Below, piece after piece: positions 1 through 60,344 of a stretch of 64,000 nt of DNA. The first letter of the stretch is position 1; every line of letters begins with the position of its first letter. The DNA is taken from NCBI RefSeq assembly GCF_000764305.2, contig NW_025944001.1:48716-112715 (forward strand), in the 5' to 3' direction. Under the pieces are notes generated by a model that was not told where the DNA came from, did no database searches, and worked only from the letters and a program-made list of their open reading frames with translations. A program made the translations under genes and the position numbers. The DNA comes from Hyalella azteca. Its lineage: Eukaryota > Arthropoda > Malacostraca > Amphipoda > Hyalellidae.

Positions 1-1662
1 TGAAATTAGAGAAATGTGAGGTTTAAACAAGATCCGGGTTGTATATATAAAACAGATGAGTTAGTGTGCAGTTGAAATATTACAAAATAAAAACTACATC
101 AGGCTTGTTCAATTCTTGAGAATTTTCGTAATTTTTAAACAAATGTCAAAAGCGTTCTTTATGTTTACACACAAACAAGCTTGCATTCCCTATAGTGTCA
201 GTCTGAAACAATTTCAGCTTATTCCATTTGCTTTGATTGCATGAGCGAAATTATCTAAATCTCTTGTATTAGTATTGTGCCATTATATTTTTCTCGAATT
301 GATGCTTGGTTTTCAAAGTTTTAGTTAAACATACCTATATTTTAATATCTTGTCGTGTCAAATAAAACACACATGTGGTCCTGCAAAAGAATGAACCCAA
401 TTTAGAACCTCCCAATTTTTTATCCGTAGTTGTCCATAGCCAAATAAAAATAAAATGTGCTGGTAAGACATTGAGCGGCTTGGTGATAAATCAATTTCTC
501 TCACCTCATGATGTTGCAAAAAATCTAATTGTTTGCAATTCAAGCACCAAAGTACAAATTAATTATTTACTGTAGTATACCCTCCAATATTATGCTAGTA
601 TTAACTAAAGTTTCGCTTTCAACCCTCTCAGCTAGATTTAAATTCAGAGGCAGGTGCTAGATTATCTCAATTTTATTGTTTTCATTTATTTCTTTTCAAT
701 TTCAGTATTCACGATCTAAAAGCGAAACGACGGTAACAAATATTTGCTTATTTGTCGAGAAAATTAATAAATATTTAATACCCTTGTTTCTTTCAGAAAT
801 TCATCTTACAGATTTCGCCGAAAAAATATACTACTGCAGAAAGTAGAAGACCTCAATTTCTGGCAAGAATTTGTCACAAAATCCAATTTCGGGATTTCTG
901 CAGCTTTATACGAGACAATTTCGACAAAAAAACGACAACTTATATGAGCTCATTAGGCCATTTCGCTGAGGCTTGATGCATGCCAGGCAACTCACGAAAA
1001 AGAAAGTAATAAAAAATGGTTTAAAATCTTTTTACGTTCATTGTCCATTATAAAACTACCTTGGATTAGACAGTGGCCTGTGTAGACCTGCATTGGAGGG
1101 ACTTTCGAGACTAGTATTAGCATTTTTAGGCATTGTCTTTCCTCTAGGTACATTATTGCAATAATGTTTGCATGCAACCAATTCTAAATCTGCGTGAACA
1201 ATATTATTTGTCAATATATCTATGTAATGAACGAATAAATCGGGTTTGAAACTCGAAACAATAATTTATATTACATATATAGAGTCATCGGTATGATTCT
1301 TATGGAATTCGAAACGAGTAAATTTCTCCATCTGTACAGGCGATTACTAATGTGAAACGATCTGATCGATATGCAAAGAAAAAAAAATCACAAGTGTGAA
1401 TCATTAAATCACAAGTGTGAATCATATTCATTACATAAATTTGTCATAATTTATATTTCTCTATTCTTATTCATTATAGACTATATGCAATATTAACCTC
1501 ATTTAAAATCTATTAGCTTGATATAAGAGAAAAGAATTTTCGTGTGTTTTAATAGTTTACTTGTGTGGTGCTAACGAAACGGCTATTTGTTCATGTTTCA
1601 ATTTGATTATTAGTTAAAAACTGGTAATCTTTCACTATTAAATTGAATTTTTTTTGTTTCAG
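1..1662. other. Non-coding, probable 5' intron of Gprk1-type gene
   Basis: The first recognisable coding exon starts at 1663 in the middle of the RGS-homology domain, in phase 1, so at least one upstream exon exists. I looked here for the conserved GRK2-class segment that precedes it and did not find it. The stretch is AT-rich with no convincing gene, so it is most likely the end of an intron whose 5' exon lies before position 1. Confidence 0.6.
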
Positions 1663-49115
<47,453 letters not shown>

Positions 49116-52100
49116 GTGCAATGTATTAAGATCATTTAATCGCTGCTTAAATCGCAAGCTAACTCAGAATTTGAAGCAGAAAACCGCCACAAAATTCAGC
49201 ATATTTTCATTGACAATACGTCGTATAGTTCCATCATCAGTTCTGCAATAGTTCAACAAAAATCTGGTGAATCTTCGTGTCGTTTTATTTATTTTTTAAT
49301 ACTTACTTGAAACTCTTCACAGTCTGACGCACTTCTTCATGGGATAAAAGTTTCTTGCTAGATACATACTCACCCGAAAGCCATGTTTTCACTGTGAAAG
49401 TTCAAGACAATTTTTGGAAACGAGCATTCGAATTCTCGCCTTATTTACCAAAAAATATGAGCCAATGTTGTGAAGAAACTGTCTCTGAGGGCTGCCCTTG
49501 TGGTCTCTAATGTATTTGTTTTTAGGGCAAAAACTTGGCTAACGGCGTGCAGTTTTTCCGGTGCTGACAAAAGGCTCGAGTTCGTGCATATTTAATCTCA
49601 AAATATTTACGGCTATTCGCAGTTCATTACATTGACGTTGCGCTACAAAAGAGTCATCGCTCATTTTGCTTGTCAACTGACCTTCAAAAGACATTATTCC
49701 TTAACCCTCTACCGCCATATGTCACTCTCCGGGAACATATTTTTTAACTTGAATTATACGTAAACTATTGAGTGTAGCAACTTGAGGACCTTTGTACGCA
49801 ACAGAGAACATTTTAAAGTTGTCATACGTGGCATCAGTGCAAGTCATTTTGCGCTTACTAGAACGTATCCTTTTTAGGAAGTAGGCTTGTGACAATATTG
49901 CTCCGGTTACTCATGTCAGGCGGTAGAGGGTTATCGAAAATTACGTCAGAATGTTCTTACCAGCATTAGAACCTCATTTTTTGTAGTTTATTTGAGCACG
50001 TGCATGCATGTGATTTTCTTCCAGTTATGAAGCCCTAGCTAGTCTTTTATTTTCATTTCTTGCGGGTAAATTTTTTGCGCTTGTGTCCTTGCTTTAAAAA
50101 AATATGATATAATTTGTTTAAACAGAGACAGCAATATTTCCGGTCTATTGAAATATTTCTTTCAACTGAACATTCTTTTTTGCATTTATTAATTAATTTA
50201 AGAATATCATGCACGTTGTCTTATCGATTGACGTTCAATTATTACGAAAGCTTTTATTATTTTGCCTACTATGAGCGATAGCGTCATCGTGCATTTCATT
50301 ATCGATCATCAACCAATTGATAATTTGTTAATAAGGACTATTTTGTTAATAGTCACGCATAAGATCAAAGTTGTTTCAGCATGGGTGGCACACGAGTAAC
50401 CTTTAACTAGAATTCAATATAGTGTCTTTATCTTTTAAGTTTGGTGATCAAATGATGGAACGTTTGTTTTAGTAACTCAATAATTCGACTAATAAGATGC
50501 AAATTACACAGCGTTTCCGCTCTAGAGATTTCGACTAAAACTTTAAATTTATAATGATCGTGTATGTGTTAAAGTACTACAACTTGTTACGACACACACT
50601 AGCTAATTTGTGTTCAATTGCACGCGAGATGATTCCTTTAGTTGGCTTTCGTGGTACAATAACAGCCTTCAATTTGGATTACAATGCTTTTAATCTCGGG
50701 TGTAATCTTATTGATGAACTGGAAGCTTTTTTGTGGATAAAATAACAATTGTGGAAAACTGAAAGCGTGGTTAGAATTGAGCGAGTTTACTTGTAGAGTT
50801 CTTCAACTTTATGATGGAAGATATTCTATTGCAATAAGACCTTGAATAGAAAAAGACTGATCGCTTATTGTTACTTGCTAAATATATTTAAATTATAAGA
50901 TGGTAGGTACTCAATGGTGGATATGAGCGATGTTTGTTTGCTCTAGGAGCGTATTTTGAAGTATGCTTCATTTCCATAAGTGAGTATTTTTGTTTGAATA
51001 TTCGGGCTGCATCGATTCAGTTTGGGCATGAAATTAATTAAGGTAGGCGTATTTCATTTTCGGTCGCTGGTGTGATATTTTATGAACTTATCTTTAATAT
51101 CTTCCTGATTAAAATTAGGTTTATATTGAAAAATTGAAACCGTGTTAGCAACGGATTACAATTTAATATACTCATCAATTTGGCGACATTGATTTATATT
51201 CCCCACTTGTAATGCATTTGTAGAAGCTCGTATATCACTAATTCCGCTGTACACTTTCCAGAAGCCCCTGAGTCAGTTTATATAGTGGACTTCTAAGACG
51301 CTTGTTACTAGTGTATTTTCTCGAGCAAGGGATTTTTGTACATAGACGTCAACCACTTTATTTAAAGTTGTAAACACGGATTTTTTTCACGAAATGTCAT
51401 TAAACAGCCAAGCTTTCCATTACTTAATATGTCCTCTAGCTTGCGATGCCTGTCCGTATCGAGAGGTGCTACAGGATGTTGCTTCGCGTTGCACGGGCAT
51501 AGCAAGCGATACACGGTGTTTCTCAGTTCCATTAAAAGCCTTGTAAATAATAAGTTTAGTTCTCCATCCTCTTTACTTGGTTATAGATTATTATTGTTGC
51601 GATGGAATACGGACTGATAATGGTTCGATTTGTAAGGTGGTTCATAGTTGTGCAAATTGAATATGTTCTAGGAGAATGAAATACCATTGTATCATTTACG
51701 TGTATTTAGAAAAATCATTAGAGCGTGTGGTGTTTGAACTCCCTGGAGGTTCTCTGATGCATATACTATCGACAGCCATGTTTTAGCTTGATGTGCAATA
51801 GCGAATTAGATAGCTTCTCACGATGGTTACTCTTCTTGAGCTCAATCTTGCATACTCAAGACAATGCAAACTGCGCCCATTTTATTATACTGCCTTGTAC
51901 TGGTATATTTGTCTACTCCTGCATTGTTGATATCTCTGAAATTCGTACTTTATAGTTTGTATGCATTGTTTTACGCTGTCGCTTCGATATTGGACCTGAT
52001 ATTTATTAGTGATTTAAGCGTGTGTTGAGAGCACTTGACTTAGCCTCTTGTGAGCACTTAGGTCTTATAGGACCCCTTTAAGGATTTTGATTTATTTATT

Positions 52101-55100
52101 TTGTTAGAATCAGACGGGCGACCAATTTTTGAAGTTTTTTTATCTGCCCATTCGGGTTGAGAGAAATATTTGAAAGATTCGGTCTATTCTTGAGACTCCA
52201 CAGTATTTATCTCGTTGAGTGAGCACTTAATAAAGAGAGCTCTGGGACCTTTATATTCTATTTATCTGTGCTGGGTTTGTCTCATATGCTGCTTGATGAA
52301 TTAAACTGACTAATAGAAGGATTGTATGTATATGCTGATCTTATTCCTCACGCTTAACTTGATTAAAAGTTCTGTATGAAGTTTTAGTTTGTAAAAACGC
52401 GTTATCAAGATGCTTATGAAGAAATTCTTTCTTGTTCTAGGGAATCAGTGCATTGAGTTGAAAAAACATCCAATATTCGTTCATGCCCGAACTTGAAGAA
52501 GCCGAGAAAAGTATTGACTTCGCATATTGGAAAGTTGGACAGAATGACAATACTTTTTTCAATCGGTCTGCAAGGCTGCATTTTCGAAGTAAAACTATGG
52601 ATGCAACGTGAATTACTTATTTTAAATGAAGGCTAGAAATCTTTAGGTGTATGCGAGTTGAATTATAATATAAATAATATATACATTTTCTTTTGGAAGA
52701 TACTTTATACTTGTGAATGCGGCCCCACCACATTAGATGGAAGGAATTATTTGGTGCTAAATTTCTATAAAGTTTACTGGAGAATTAGAACGGCGGCCAC
52801 AGCTGCATTAGAATTGAATTCTCCCTCTTACGGTTAGGCTCCCAGTTTTTTTTTGATCGTTTGGGTAATTTCTTTCTGGGACAAGGAAATGGTAAAGTAT
52901 TATTGAAAATGAGATAGGTTATTATTGCTGGTTCGTTAGAGTAGGGTCAGAAACTATTTGTAGTGATGCACAGTCTAAATTTTTTAATCCTTTCGTTATT
53001 CTAAATTAAGCGTTTTTTCGTAAATTTAGAAGGTTGACAATTTCTTGGGTTGGGAGTCGACCGAGAAAGTAGTTGGAGTTTTCATTATTATGTGTCATGT
53101 AGTCGTTTCGTGATAAAGCATGTGCGTGTTCCGAATTATTATAGTATTCTTTCACAATGCCACGTGAGAGTGTAATAGCAAATTTTATATAATTATGTCC
53201 AGTCTATAAATAGATATCATTTCATGCAGCTTTTGCGGGACATCCGCTTTAGAGAGCTGTTACTCTTCTATGTAACTTTTATTTATTTTCAAGGGAACTG
53301 AGGATTTTGAAGTTAGCGTGTGCACTGTTTTCTGCATGTTTGAGTGCTCACTTGACTCGGGCCTTCCGAATATTTGGTCTTGAGTCCTTTTACATTGTTT
53401 TCAATAACTTCAATGTTGTTGCATAAGTATGTGTTGAAGGTATTTAACTGTATGATTGTGAGGAAAATTTGTGCTACCGATTCCCCGTATGTAATCAAAT
53501 TTTCACACGTTAATAACACCGGATAATTTTTTGGTATTGGTTGCCACGCTGATATTGGGTCGTATGATTTGCAATGGCAAATACTCAGTAAGGTCATGTG
53601 CTTGAGTATCGTTTATTTGTCTTTCAACTCATCGGTAAGATATTAACTACAGGATGCGTTATGCGGCTAATGTTTCATGAATAGTTTTTCAGGCTTGTTT
53701 TTTTTTTTTTGAGATTTCGATAGGGTTTTCGGCTTTATAAGTCTCCGTGGAAACTCTTTAACAAAGTTTCCGGCACAATGCAAAGTTTTTTTTTAAGATT
53801 CATTTATTGATTGCCCTCAAGCTGTGTGGTTGGACACTTTATTTCCCAGGTATTCTAGTACGGTATTATATCCGGGTATTCTTGACTGAAGGGTAGTTTT
53901 TATTTTTGAACTTAAGAAATATATGAATATTTTTATTCGCTTCAAGCAAGTCAAAGGTGCATTCGAACTGTGGTCGCTAATAATTTTCCGGCATTTAAAT
54001 TTATACGTTTTGTTTCTGCAACGGAAGGCATGGTACTGTCGAAACACATTCTGTTTTCAGGAGAAGCAAGCACAAATTAAAAAGAAGCGAAATATTTTAC
54101 AGTCTCAGCGCGAACAAAAAGTATAATTTTAATCACTATCATCCAAATTCTGGGACGCATGCTTATGACCATGAACATTCTATGTAAAGTTGTTCACTTG
54201 CAGCGTGTAAAAGCGACAAGGTTTTTTTCATTTCCATTCAGAATTACTTAAGCGAAGGAAAAAATTTTTGAGTGCGATATATTTATTCCTTTTATTTGTA
54301 AATAGAAACTTCCAGGAAAAAAACCTGACTCTGTTATGAACTTCGTGCCAGAGGATGAGCAAAAGATCTAAAATTTTCATTGATGTCAGTTATAATTTTT
54401 TTATGTTCATAAATTTCAAAATTAAAATTTTTTTGGAGGATTTTGTTTGTAGATTTTTTTTTAGTCTTGATCACCTGAACGCTGTTTGATAGTTGATACA
54501 ACTGATGTCATTATCGACTGTAAAATTCGGTGCTCAGACATTGTGAGCCCAGGAACAACTCGCTGGGGTTCTGCCCTTTCAGCCAAATGTAGCGCACGAA
54601 AATTAAAATGGTTTGTCGTACGTGAAGTGAGCAAAGACCTTCGACGTTCAGCGCTTAGTTATAAAGTTTTCCCATTTCCCATATTCGTTTATGTAACAAA
54701 AGAAACGGTTTCTTGTTTTTCAATCGAAATAACATATAGGTTCATAATAAATTATTAAATGTGTTCTATTTAGATGCAAGTTTATTTCTAGATGTAAAAT
54801 TAATTGTAATTACCAATATTTATTCTATCTCGAGCATATTACTAATAACCAGAGACTGAAGTATAGGGCCAAATTGGATTATATCCAATGATCTCTATAC
54901 TTGTTTTAGAACGAATTATTGTTGCAATACTAATATTAGCAAAGTACATCCTTGTACTACAAAGTAAAGAGTCGTGTGCACTCGGTAAAAATTACTGATT
55001 ATTATACGAAATACTGCCAGGTACGTCGATCCGTAACTCATCTTCCAGCATACATACACGGGTATCTTGAAACAAGGGAGCAGACTCAGGAGAAGCTTAA

Positions 55101-55516
55101 ATTAATAATTGATGAGTATGGGAGTAATTTGTGTTTCTCACGTGTGTGAAAACATTCGGGATCCACATCAAGACAATAGCATAGGTTTGGTTATTTTCTA
55201 ATAAAAAGGAAGCAGAATTAACCCGTGCGTATTCCAGTCTGTAAAGAATGTAATTATGTAATATAATATAAAGAGTTTAATGTGTTATTTCCCCCACTTG
55301 AATTCATAGCCGTTTAAACACCAAAAATATTAACACCACCAACGACTTGTCTTTTCAAGATTTCATCTATGCTGCGGCTAAGAGGCGCGAGTCAAGAGAT
55401 ATTTATCACGTTTGAGCTACGACAAGATTATCATTGTAAATCTGTAAATGGTACCGTGACGGAAGCTACAGGATAAAAACGCGATTTAATGTTTCATGGA
55501 ATAGTCCTTGGTTATT
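49116..55516. other. Intergenic region between convergent genes
   Basis: It contains the 3' UTRs of the two tail-to-tail genes and a MITE at 49705-49930. For the (+) gene, an AATAAA lies far downstream near 52228; whether it is used cannot be told. For the (-) gene, ATTAAA variants occur on the minus strand at 55485-55490 and 55276-55281. No open frame in between looks like a gene. Confidence 0.75.
49705..49930. mobile_element. 226-bp piggyBac-like MITE
   Basis: A perfect 12-bp terminal inverted repeat, CCCTCTACCGCC ... GGCGGTAGAGGG, lies between TTAA (49701-49704) and TTAT (49931-49934). A CCC start and TTAA target are typical of piggyBac elements. It has no coding capacity. The class is an inference. 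Confidence 0.72.
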
Positions 55517-55751
55517 CTAATAACCAGAAAGAGTGTGCGGGAAGACGTCGTCTCTCGGTCTGAAGCAATAGCGCGTGTACACGTAGTACATGAGCTGCTT
55601 CACGCGCATTGGGTTGCCCCTCGCTACGGCGTCCAGCCATCGCTCCAGCTCAGAAGTCGAGGGCAGATGGAAGAGCCGTTGCAGCCACTTGTAGGTCTCG
55701 GGGTCTTGTTGGTAGAGCCCCATAGCCAATAGCTTTTCGCGAGCTGAAAAT
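55517..55751 (-). CDS. P-element-like protein, exon 5 (HTH and C-terminus)
   Basis: The acceptor is ccgacag|ATTTTCAG. The nearer-looking attttcag|CTCGCG would shift the frame, whereas this one yields GARFSAREKLLAM, matching the family motif. It encodes the LYQQDPETYKWLQRLFHLPS helix-turn-helix and ends PHTLSGY and TAG. Confidence 0.85.
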
Positions 55752-58700
55752 CTGTCGGAGATAATACGATGTTTCGATTATAGTTCCGGAATAAATCGGA
55801 AAAATCGATGCGAGAAATTGGAATATAATTCGTGGTACATAGATAAACGGGAGAAATAACATAGTAATGAATAAGAATACTTATAATTTTTTAGACCTAA
55901 AATTGAGTGATGCACGAAACATTGTAACGAGACCCATCGATGAAAGCAATCTAGTTATTCGGATCAAAAGCCACAAATACTTAAATTCAATGAATGAAAT
56001 GAAATTATGTTTAATCAACTTTTTTACAGTGTTGATAATCTACTAAGAAAATGCACAGCAGTATCATGAAATTTCTAACTGAATTCACATTTAGAAATTT
56101 AACCGCATTAGACATTTCGTACAAAGAAAAGTAACGGCATTTGGCCTCCCCCTGCTGCTTCACACTCATAAATATTCATCAATTCAATGCAATTCAGTAT
56201 GGACGAGACATTTAAGATTAACGTGTGACTCCCTCGCCCAACGTGTACCTCCTTATGCAAAAAAATAAAACTCAGTACTCACTGCAGTGAGTGACAAGAG
56301 AGCGCATTTTCTCGTCGACGAAAACGTTAAGTCGCGGACGGACAGACAGACGGACGGACATGGCGAGCACAAAAGGGCATTTTTCCATAAATGAGAAAAT
56401 GCGCTAAAAATACCAACGCAACAGCCTCTACAAGCCTGACCTGGCCCCTTGAGTGGAGTCGCATCCTGCCTTCAGCTGCATGGTGAAGAAGACCATCTGA
56501 TCCTGCGTGAGGAAGCGCGATGACGCCGCCACGAGGTCTGCGATGGTCTGCAGTTGTGGTCTGGTGGCGAGACGGCGAGCGAGTTGCAGGTAGCGCCTAC
56601 GAAGCACTTTTACTTGCTCCTTGTACTTCCTGCCATGATAGGAGATTGTCAATACTATGAATTTGGTTAACCCTTGTCGGACTGCGTAGGTAGAATGAAT
56701 GATACGTACACTAGGTTCGAGGGCTAAGAACTTCTCAAATCAGGAACTCTACTTTTATTTAGAAAATCTTAGCTAAACACACAGCAATTTGAAAGAAATA
56801 AAAATTTAAAGCAGACGAATAAAATGATTTGAAAATCCTGATTACTTGCCGATTCTACGAATACGAGTGGCCACTAAATTATAAAGCCTACCAAAATTTT
56901 AAGAAATAATCCAAAAACGTCATCGAAACTATTTTAGACTAAATCTATACATCAGTCAATCTATATATAGAGTAATAGAGAAATAAAACAATACAAACAA
57001 ATAATATGAAAACCTTGCAAAACTACGTTAAACTCGCAAAATACCGCAGCAACATATTGAATAATAAAAATACTAAAAGGCTCAAACCATAACAATTTTT
57101 CTTATCAACTAGGATAATCATGAGAAGTCCGTTTCCAACAACATCACCCACCTAAGAGACACGTTCTTTGCTAGGAGTTGTTCAACGAGGTCAGGGTCTG
57201 ACATGAGAAGAGTTTTGTCCTCAACCTCCTGAAAATAAAAATTCCGTGAGGGGAAAAAAATTCAAAATATTTACATCCACGAACTCTTAGCTACGTGGAT
57301 GCAGTGTGTGAATATGGGGCGTATCACAGCAATCAATTTTGCCGGAAATGAAACATTTCATCGGGATAAAAAAGTGGACTGGCCTTCGTCCTTGGAATGC
57401 AAGTGTCAGAAATCGCAAATTATAAATAAAATTAATAAAGACTTGCGCCTAGAAGCAAATAAATACCTTCTGCTTAGCATAGCCAGGTGAGGTGCTGAAG
57501 GCTGTCACTAGCAAGGGAGTGACTGTGGTGCTCTGCTCGACCGAAGTATCAATGGTGTACACAGGGCACTGCATGCCGTTCCAGGTGCGTCGCTTGCCGC
57601 TGCTGCGAATGCACATCACCGTCTTGCTGTCATTCCCCACACGTCCCGTCATGAAGAAGTTCTCTGGAATCGAGAGCTCGCCCGTAGACGAATCGGGAGT
57701 CTCAAAATCGGGATCAGAATACGCAAGTTGACGCATTCTCTCTTCTTCACCAAGATCATTTTCGTTCTCATCTTCATCTGACTCATCACTAAGTCCACCA
57801 AATATTGACTTGTGAAGTTGTTCAAAAAGAAGATTCATGTTTTTGGATAGGTCATCGCCTTTTCGAGGTGCTAATTCAGCCAGACTATCCTTTAAATCTG
57901 CAATGATTTGGTCTCCATCATCATCTTCCGAACTATTAAAGTCTGACAGATAATCATGAACCCTTCGCTTCTTAGGTCTTCTAGCTAGTTTTTGGTGTAG
58001 CATCTTTTGCTGCGCGGTTTGCAGATTCTGCAATTGCTTTGGAGTAAGCTTTTTTCCAGTGAGCGCGGGCGGCATGCTCTTGGGGTGCAGCCTGCCACCA
58101 CCCCGCCCAGCAGCCCCACCACGCTTCCTCATAATAGAGTTTTTGTGGTACTTTGCTTTTGATGGCGAAGCTTCTTCAGACATCACTTCTGAAATCTTCC
58201 TCTTCCGTGGGCTCTCTTCAGACTCAACAGGAGTTGTTTCTTGAGCTTTCTGCGTGTCTTTGCGGAGCTCTTTCAGGGCTTCAGAACTGATACGAAAAGA
58301 CCCTGTTGGGAGCTTTTCCATTTTTCCCTCCTTCAACAACTTTTGCAAAGTTTGTGTGGACAACTGCATCCTCAAAAGCTTTTTGGCACTTTCTTGATTT
58401 TGCTCTTCATCATTGCCAGTGGCTTCTCCATCCCCTACATCATTCTTCTCTCCTCTAGCCTCAGGAGTTTCTTCTTGATTTTTGGAAGTGTCAGGTGACT
58501 CAGAGTCTGCAGCCTCTTCTTGATCACCTGCAGTGCCATCAGTAGCACCAGATCTGTCTAGTTCACCAGAGTCATCTTCAACCACTTCATTAATTTCTTC
58601 ATCTGCATTGATTTCATCATCACCTTGAACACCAACTGTAGCTGAAATACATCATTCATTCTTTCAATAACATGACATGTTTCCTACCCAAGATGTGTCA

Positions 58701-58985
58701 TCAAAATATAAGAATACTTACGATTTACATTTCAAGGCTAGTTGACATAGAAGGCTTTCAATTTACTGATGTTAGATTGCATGAACTTGTATCATCCAAA
58801 GTCTGTATTCTAACATTGGTAGTTATATCCTACGCCATTTTTTAGGTGAACATTAATTCAATTTGATAATAGTGAGGCTATGAACTGGTGAAGCCACAAA
58901 TTTATTCAATAATAATCTCATTCAATGCTGACATACCTTCACAAGCAACATCCAAGGGCTCTTGATCTTCTTCTACTGAAGCCAT
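55517..58985 (-). CDS. P-element/THAP9-type helix-turn-helix protein, 574 aa, 5 exons
   Basis: Exons (coding order): 58985-58937, 58641-57467, 57228-57152, 56629-56441, 55751-55517. All junctions are GT-AG and all phases close. The start ATG at 58985 has A at -3 and G at +4, with an in-frame stop upstream; the protein begins MASVEEDQEPLDVACE. Residues 1 to about 400 are acidic and basic low complexity, with an RGGAAGRGGGR stretch and a likely nuclear signal KLARRPKKRRVHD. Then come a coiled-coil-like segment (KYKEQVKVLRRRYLQLARRL), FLTQDQMVFFTMQL, and FSAREKLLAMGLYQQDPETY...RLFHLPS...LERWL. This order resembles the coiled coil and helix-turn-helix region of P-element and THAP9 transposases. 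I see no C2CH THAP finger and no catalytic domain, so it is probably a host nuclear DNA- or chromatin-binding protein derived from a transposase. The exact function is unknown. It could also be an old non-transposon family sharing the fold. Confidence 0.82.
55752..56440 (-). other. Intron 4 of the P-element-like gene
   Basis: A phase-2 intron, 689 bases. It contains a reversed fold-back repeat at 56259-56411, only about 30 bases from the 5' splice site. The remainder is AT-rich. Confidence 0.78.
56259..56411 (-). repeat. 150-bp fold-back repeat family, copy 4
   Basis: Reverse orientation: AAAAAATAAAACTCAGTACT, CACTGCAGTGAGTGACAAGA, GAGCGCATTTTCTCGTCGAC, a CGGACGGACAGACAGACGGA core and AAATGAGAAAATGCGCTAAA. 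Both palindromes are intact. It lies in an intron of the P-element-like gene. Confidence 0.85.
56441..56629 (-). CDS. P-element-like protein, exon 4 (coiled coil)
   Basis: The acceptor is atggcag and the donor is GCCAG|gtcagg. It encodes KYKEQVKVLRRRYLQLARRL, a linker, and SSRFLTQDQMVFFTMQLKAG, ending in a split Arg codon. Confidence 0.87.
56630..57151 (-). other. Intron 3 of the P-element-like gene
   Basis: A phase-2 intron, 522 bases, AT-rich. No feature seen. Confidence 0.75.
57152..57228 (-). CDS. P-element-like protein, exon 3
   Basis: The acceptor is ttttcag and the donor is TTAG|gtgggt. It encodes EVEDKTLLMSDPDLVEQLLA and KNVSL plus two bases of Arg. The frame fits both neighbours. 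Confidence 0.83.
57467..58641 (-). CDS. P-element-like protein, exon 2 (charged region)
   Basis: An exon of 1175 bases encoding 391 codons after the split Ala. The acceptor is gtatttcag and the donor is AAG|gtattt. It is rich in Glu, Asp, Ser and Lys. It contains MQLSTQTLQKLLKEGKMEKL, basic tracts PRKRKISE and RRPKKRRVHD, a Gly/Arg stretch, and a more conserved-looking end, SIPENFFMTGRVGNDSKTVM. The frame stays open past the donor to a stop near 57449. Confidence 0.9.
58642..58936 (-). other. Intron 1 of the coding region, P-element-like gene
   Basis: A phase-1 intron, 295 bases. No feature seen. Confidence 0.75.
58937..58985 (-). CDS. P-element-like protein, exon 1 (start)
   Basis: It encodes MASVEEDQEPLDVACE plus G of a split Ala; the donor is GAAG|gtatgt. 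The bases before the ATG read ttttttag|GATA, a plausible acceptor, so a 5' UTR intron is possible. Confidence 0.8.
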
Positions 58986-59349
58986 TATCCTAAAAAATTA
59001 TTTTCATGGAGCAAAAAAAAAAATTGTTTTTACAATGGAGAGAAAGTTTTAAATTTTGTGGCACCTGAAATAGATTTAAAAATGAATACAACGCCTCATA
59101 TTTAGTATCAATTTGTAAATTAAAATTTGAATTGAAATTAAAGTTAAATGAATATTTTCTAGTGTATTGACTTAATTTTAATTACAATTAATGACACACA
59201 AGTTGCTGAAACTGCATGTACCTTGCCTCTCATCACTAAAAACCATATACCATCAAAAAGGGTGATAAGGGACAATTTTTTTTTTTGCAGATAACTTCTT
59301 ACCATGAAACATTTCACAAACGAGTTTGGGCTCATTTTACATGTTTTGT

Positions 59350-59389
59350 ATGTCATACAATAGCAAACATGTTTGCTATTGTATGACAT
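59350..59389. repeat. Perfect 40-bp palindrome
   Basis: ATGTCATACAATAGCAAACA is followed without a spacer by its exact reverse complement. It lies about 365 bases upstream of the ATG of the minus-strand gene. Confidence 0.92.
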
Positions 59390-60344
59390 CTTCAAAAAAT
59401 TCCATTTGCTATTTGTAAGTTGCCAGAAGCAAAAAAAAAAAATGTCCAGAATTACCCTTGGGAATGGGGTAATCCAGGACACTTGAAATAAAACTTAACT
59501 TCAAAAAGTTTGAAGCATGCAGAGTGCACTCATCTTTTACTAACAGTACTTCGAAGACCTCCTTTTCATTTGTAGATGATGTAGATGCAGAATAAATGAC
59601 ATTTGCTGTGATTTGTACTATATTCGTTTTCCCTTTATTGTTGATATTACCATATCCATTTTTCATTGACAAAATTATTTTTTCCATTCTATATCTAACA
59701 CTTTAAACCCCTGCAACCTTGTCCACTGCAAGCTTCATATCAGCAGACATATAGCATTTCCTCCATAAGCTTTCACCATTTTAATTAGGTCAAGTGAATT
59801 CATTCACTATAACAAAAAAATCATAAAAGACATAGTACCTGAAACAGAAAGAAATATTTTAGTGACAATCATCATATTTTTTGGAGAAATAAATCATATT
59901 TTACGTTAATTATATATACTCTTCATTCTATGTTGCTCGGTGAACAATTCTATACATGAAATTTTGTACACAATTTTGTGATGACCAAGGAAGCATTAAT
60001 TTTTTTATGTGAAGTTTTTTTGCTGAGATAGGTAAATTTAGTCAAAATTCTTTGTTGTTAACCAATTTGTTTTTGTTAACCAGAGCCTTTGCTAACCAAG
60101 GTTTTATGGTGTAGGTATGCGTTTTAGAGGTGTCCCGGGGTGTACATTATATAAAGCGTCTCTCCTTAATACTCCATCTTGCAGAAATGACTGACATTTT
60201 GGTTTGGGTTGAGGTACGCAAATTCTGTTAATCAAATTTTAGGGCAACACCTGTCAAATATTTTGAGAGGCTGAGAGCAAAATTTTTTAATGCAGCAATT
60301 TTTTTTATTACAGACCTTAGAAGAAGTATATTTCCAAAATATCA

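Noticed and set aside
1..1662. Upstream RGS exon of Gprk1 within the window
   Set aside because: No segment encodes the expected conserved residues in front of an appropriate donor.
53923..54126. Open frame rich in Lys/Arg/Gln
   Set aside because: Short, T-rich surroundings, no domain and no splice partners.
55741..55748. Acceptor attttcag|CTCGCG for the last exon of the minus gene
   Set aside because: It shifts the frame. The acceptor eight bases upstream (ccgacag) restores the family motif and frame.
56428..56460. Reading the coiled-coil exon of the minus gene through to a stop at 56428
   Set aside because: A GT donor at 56440 with phase matching the next exon gives the continuous motif GARFSAREKLLAM, so the read-through end is intronic.
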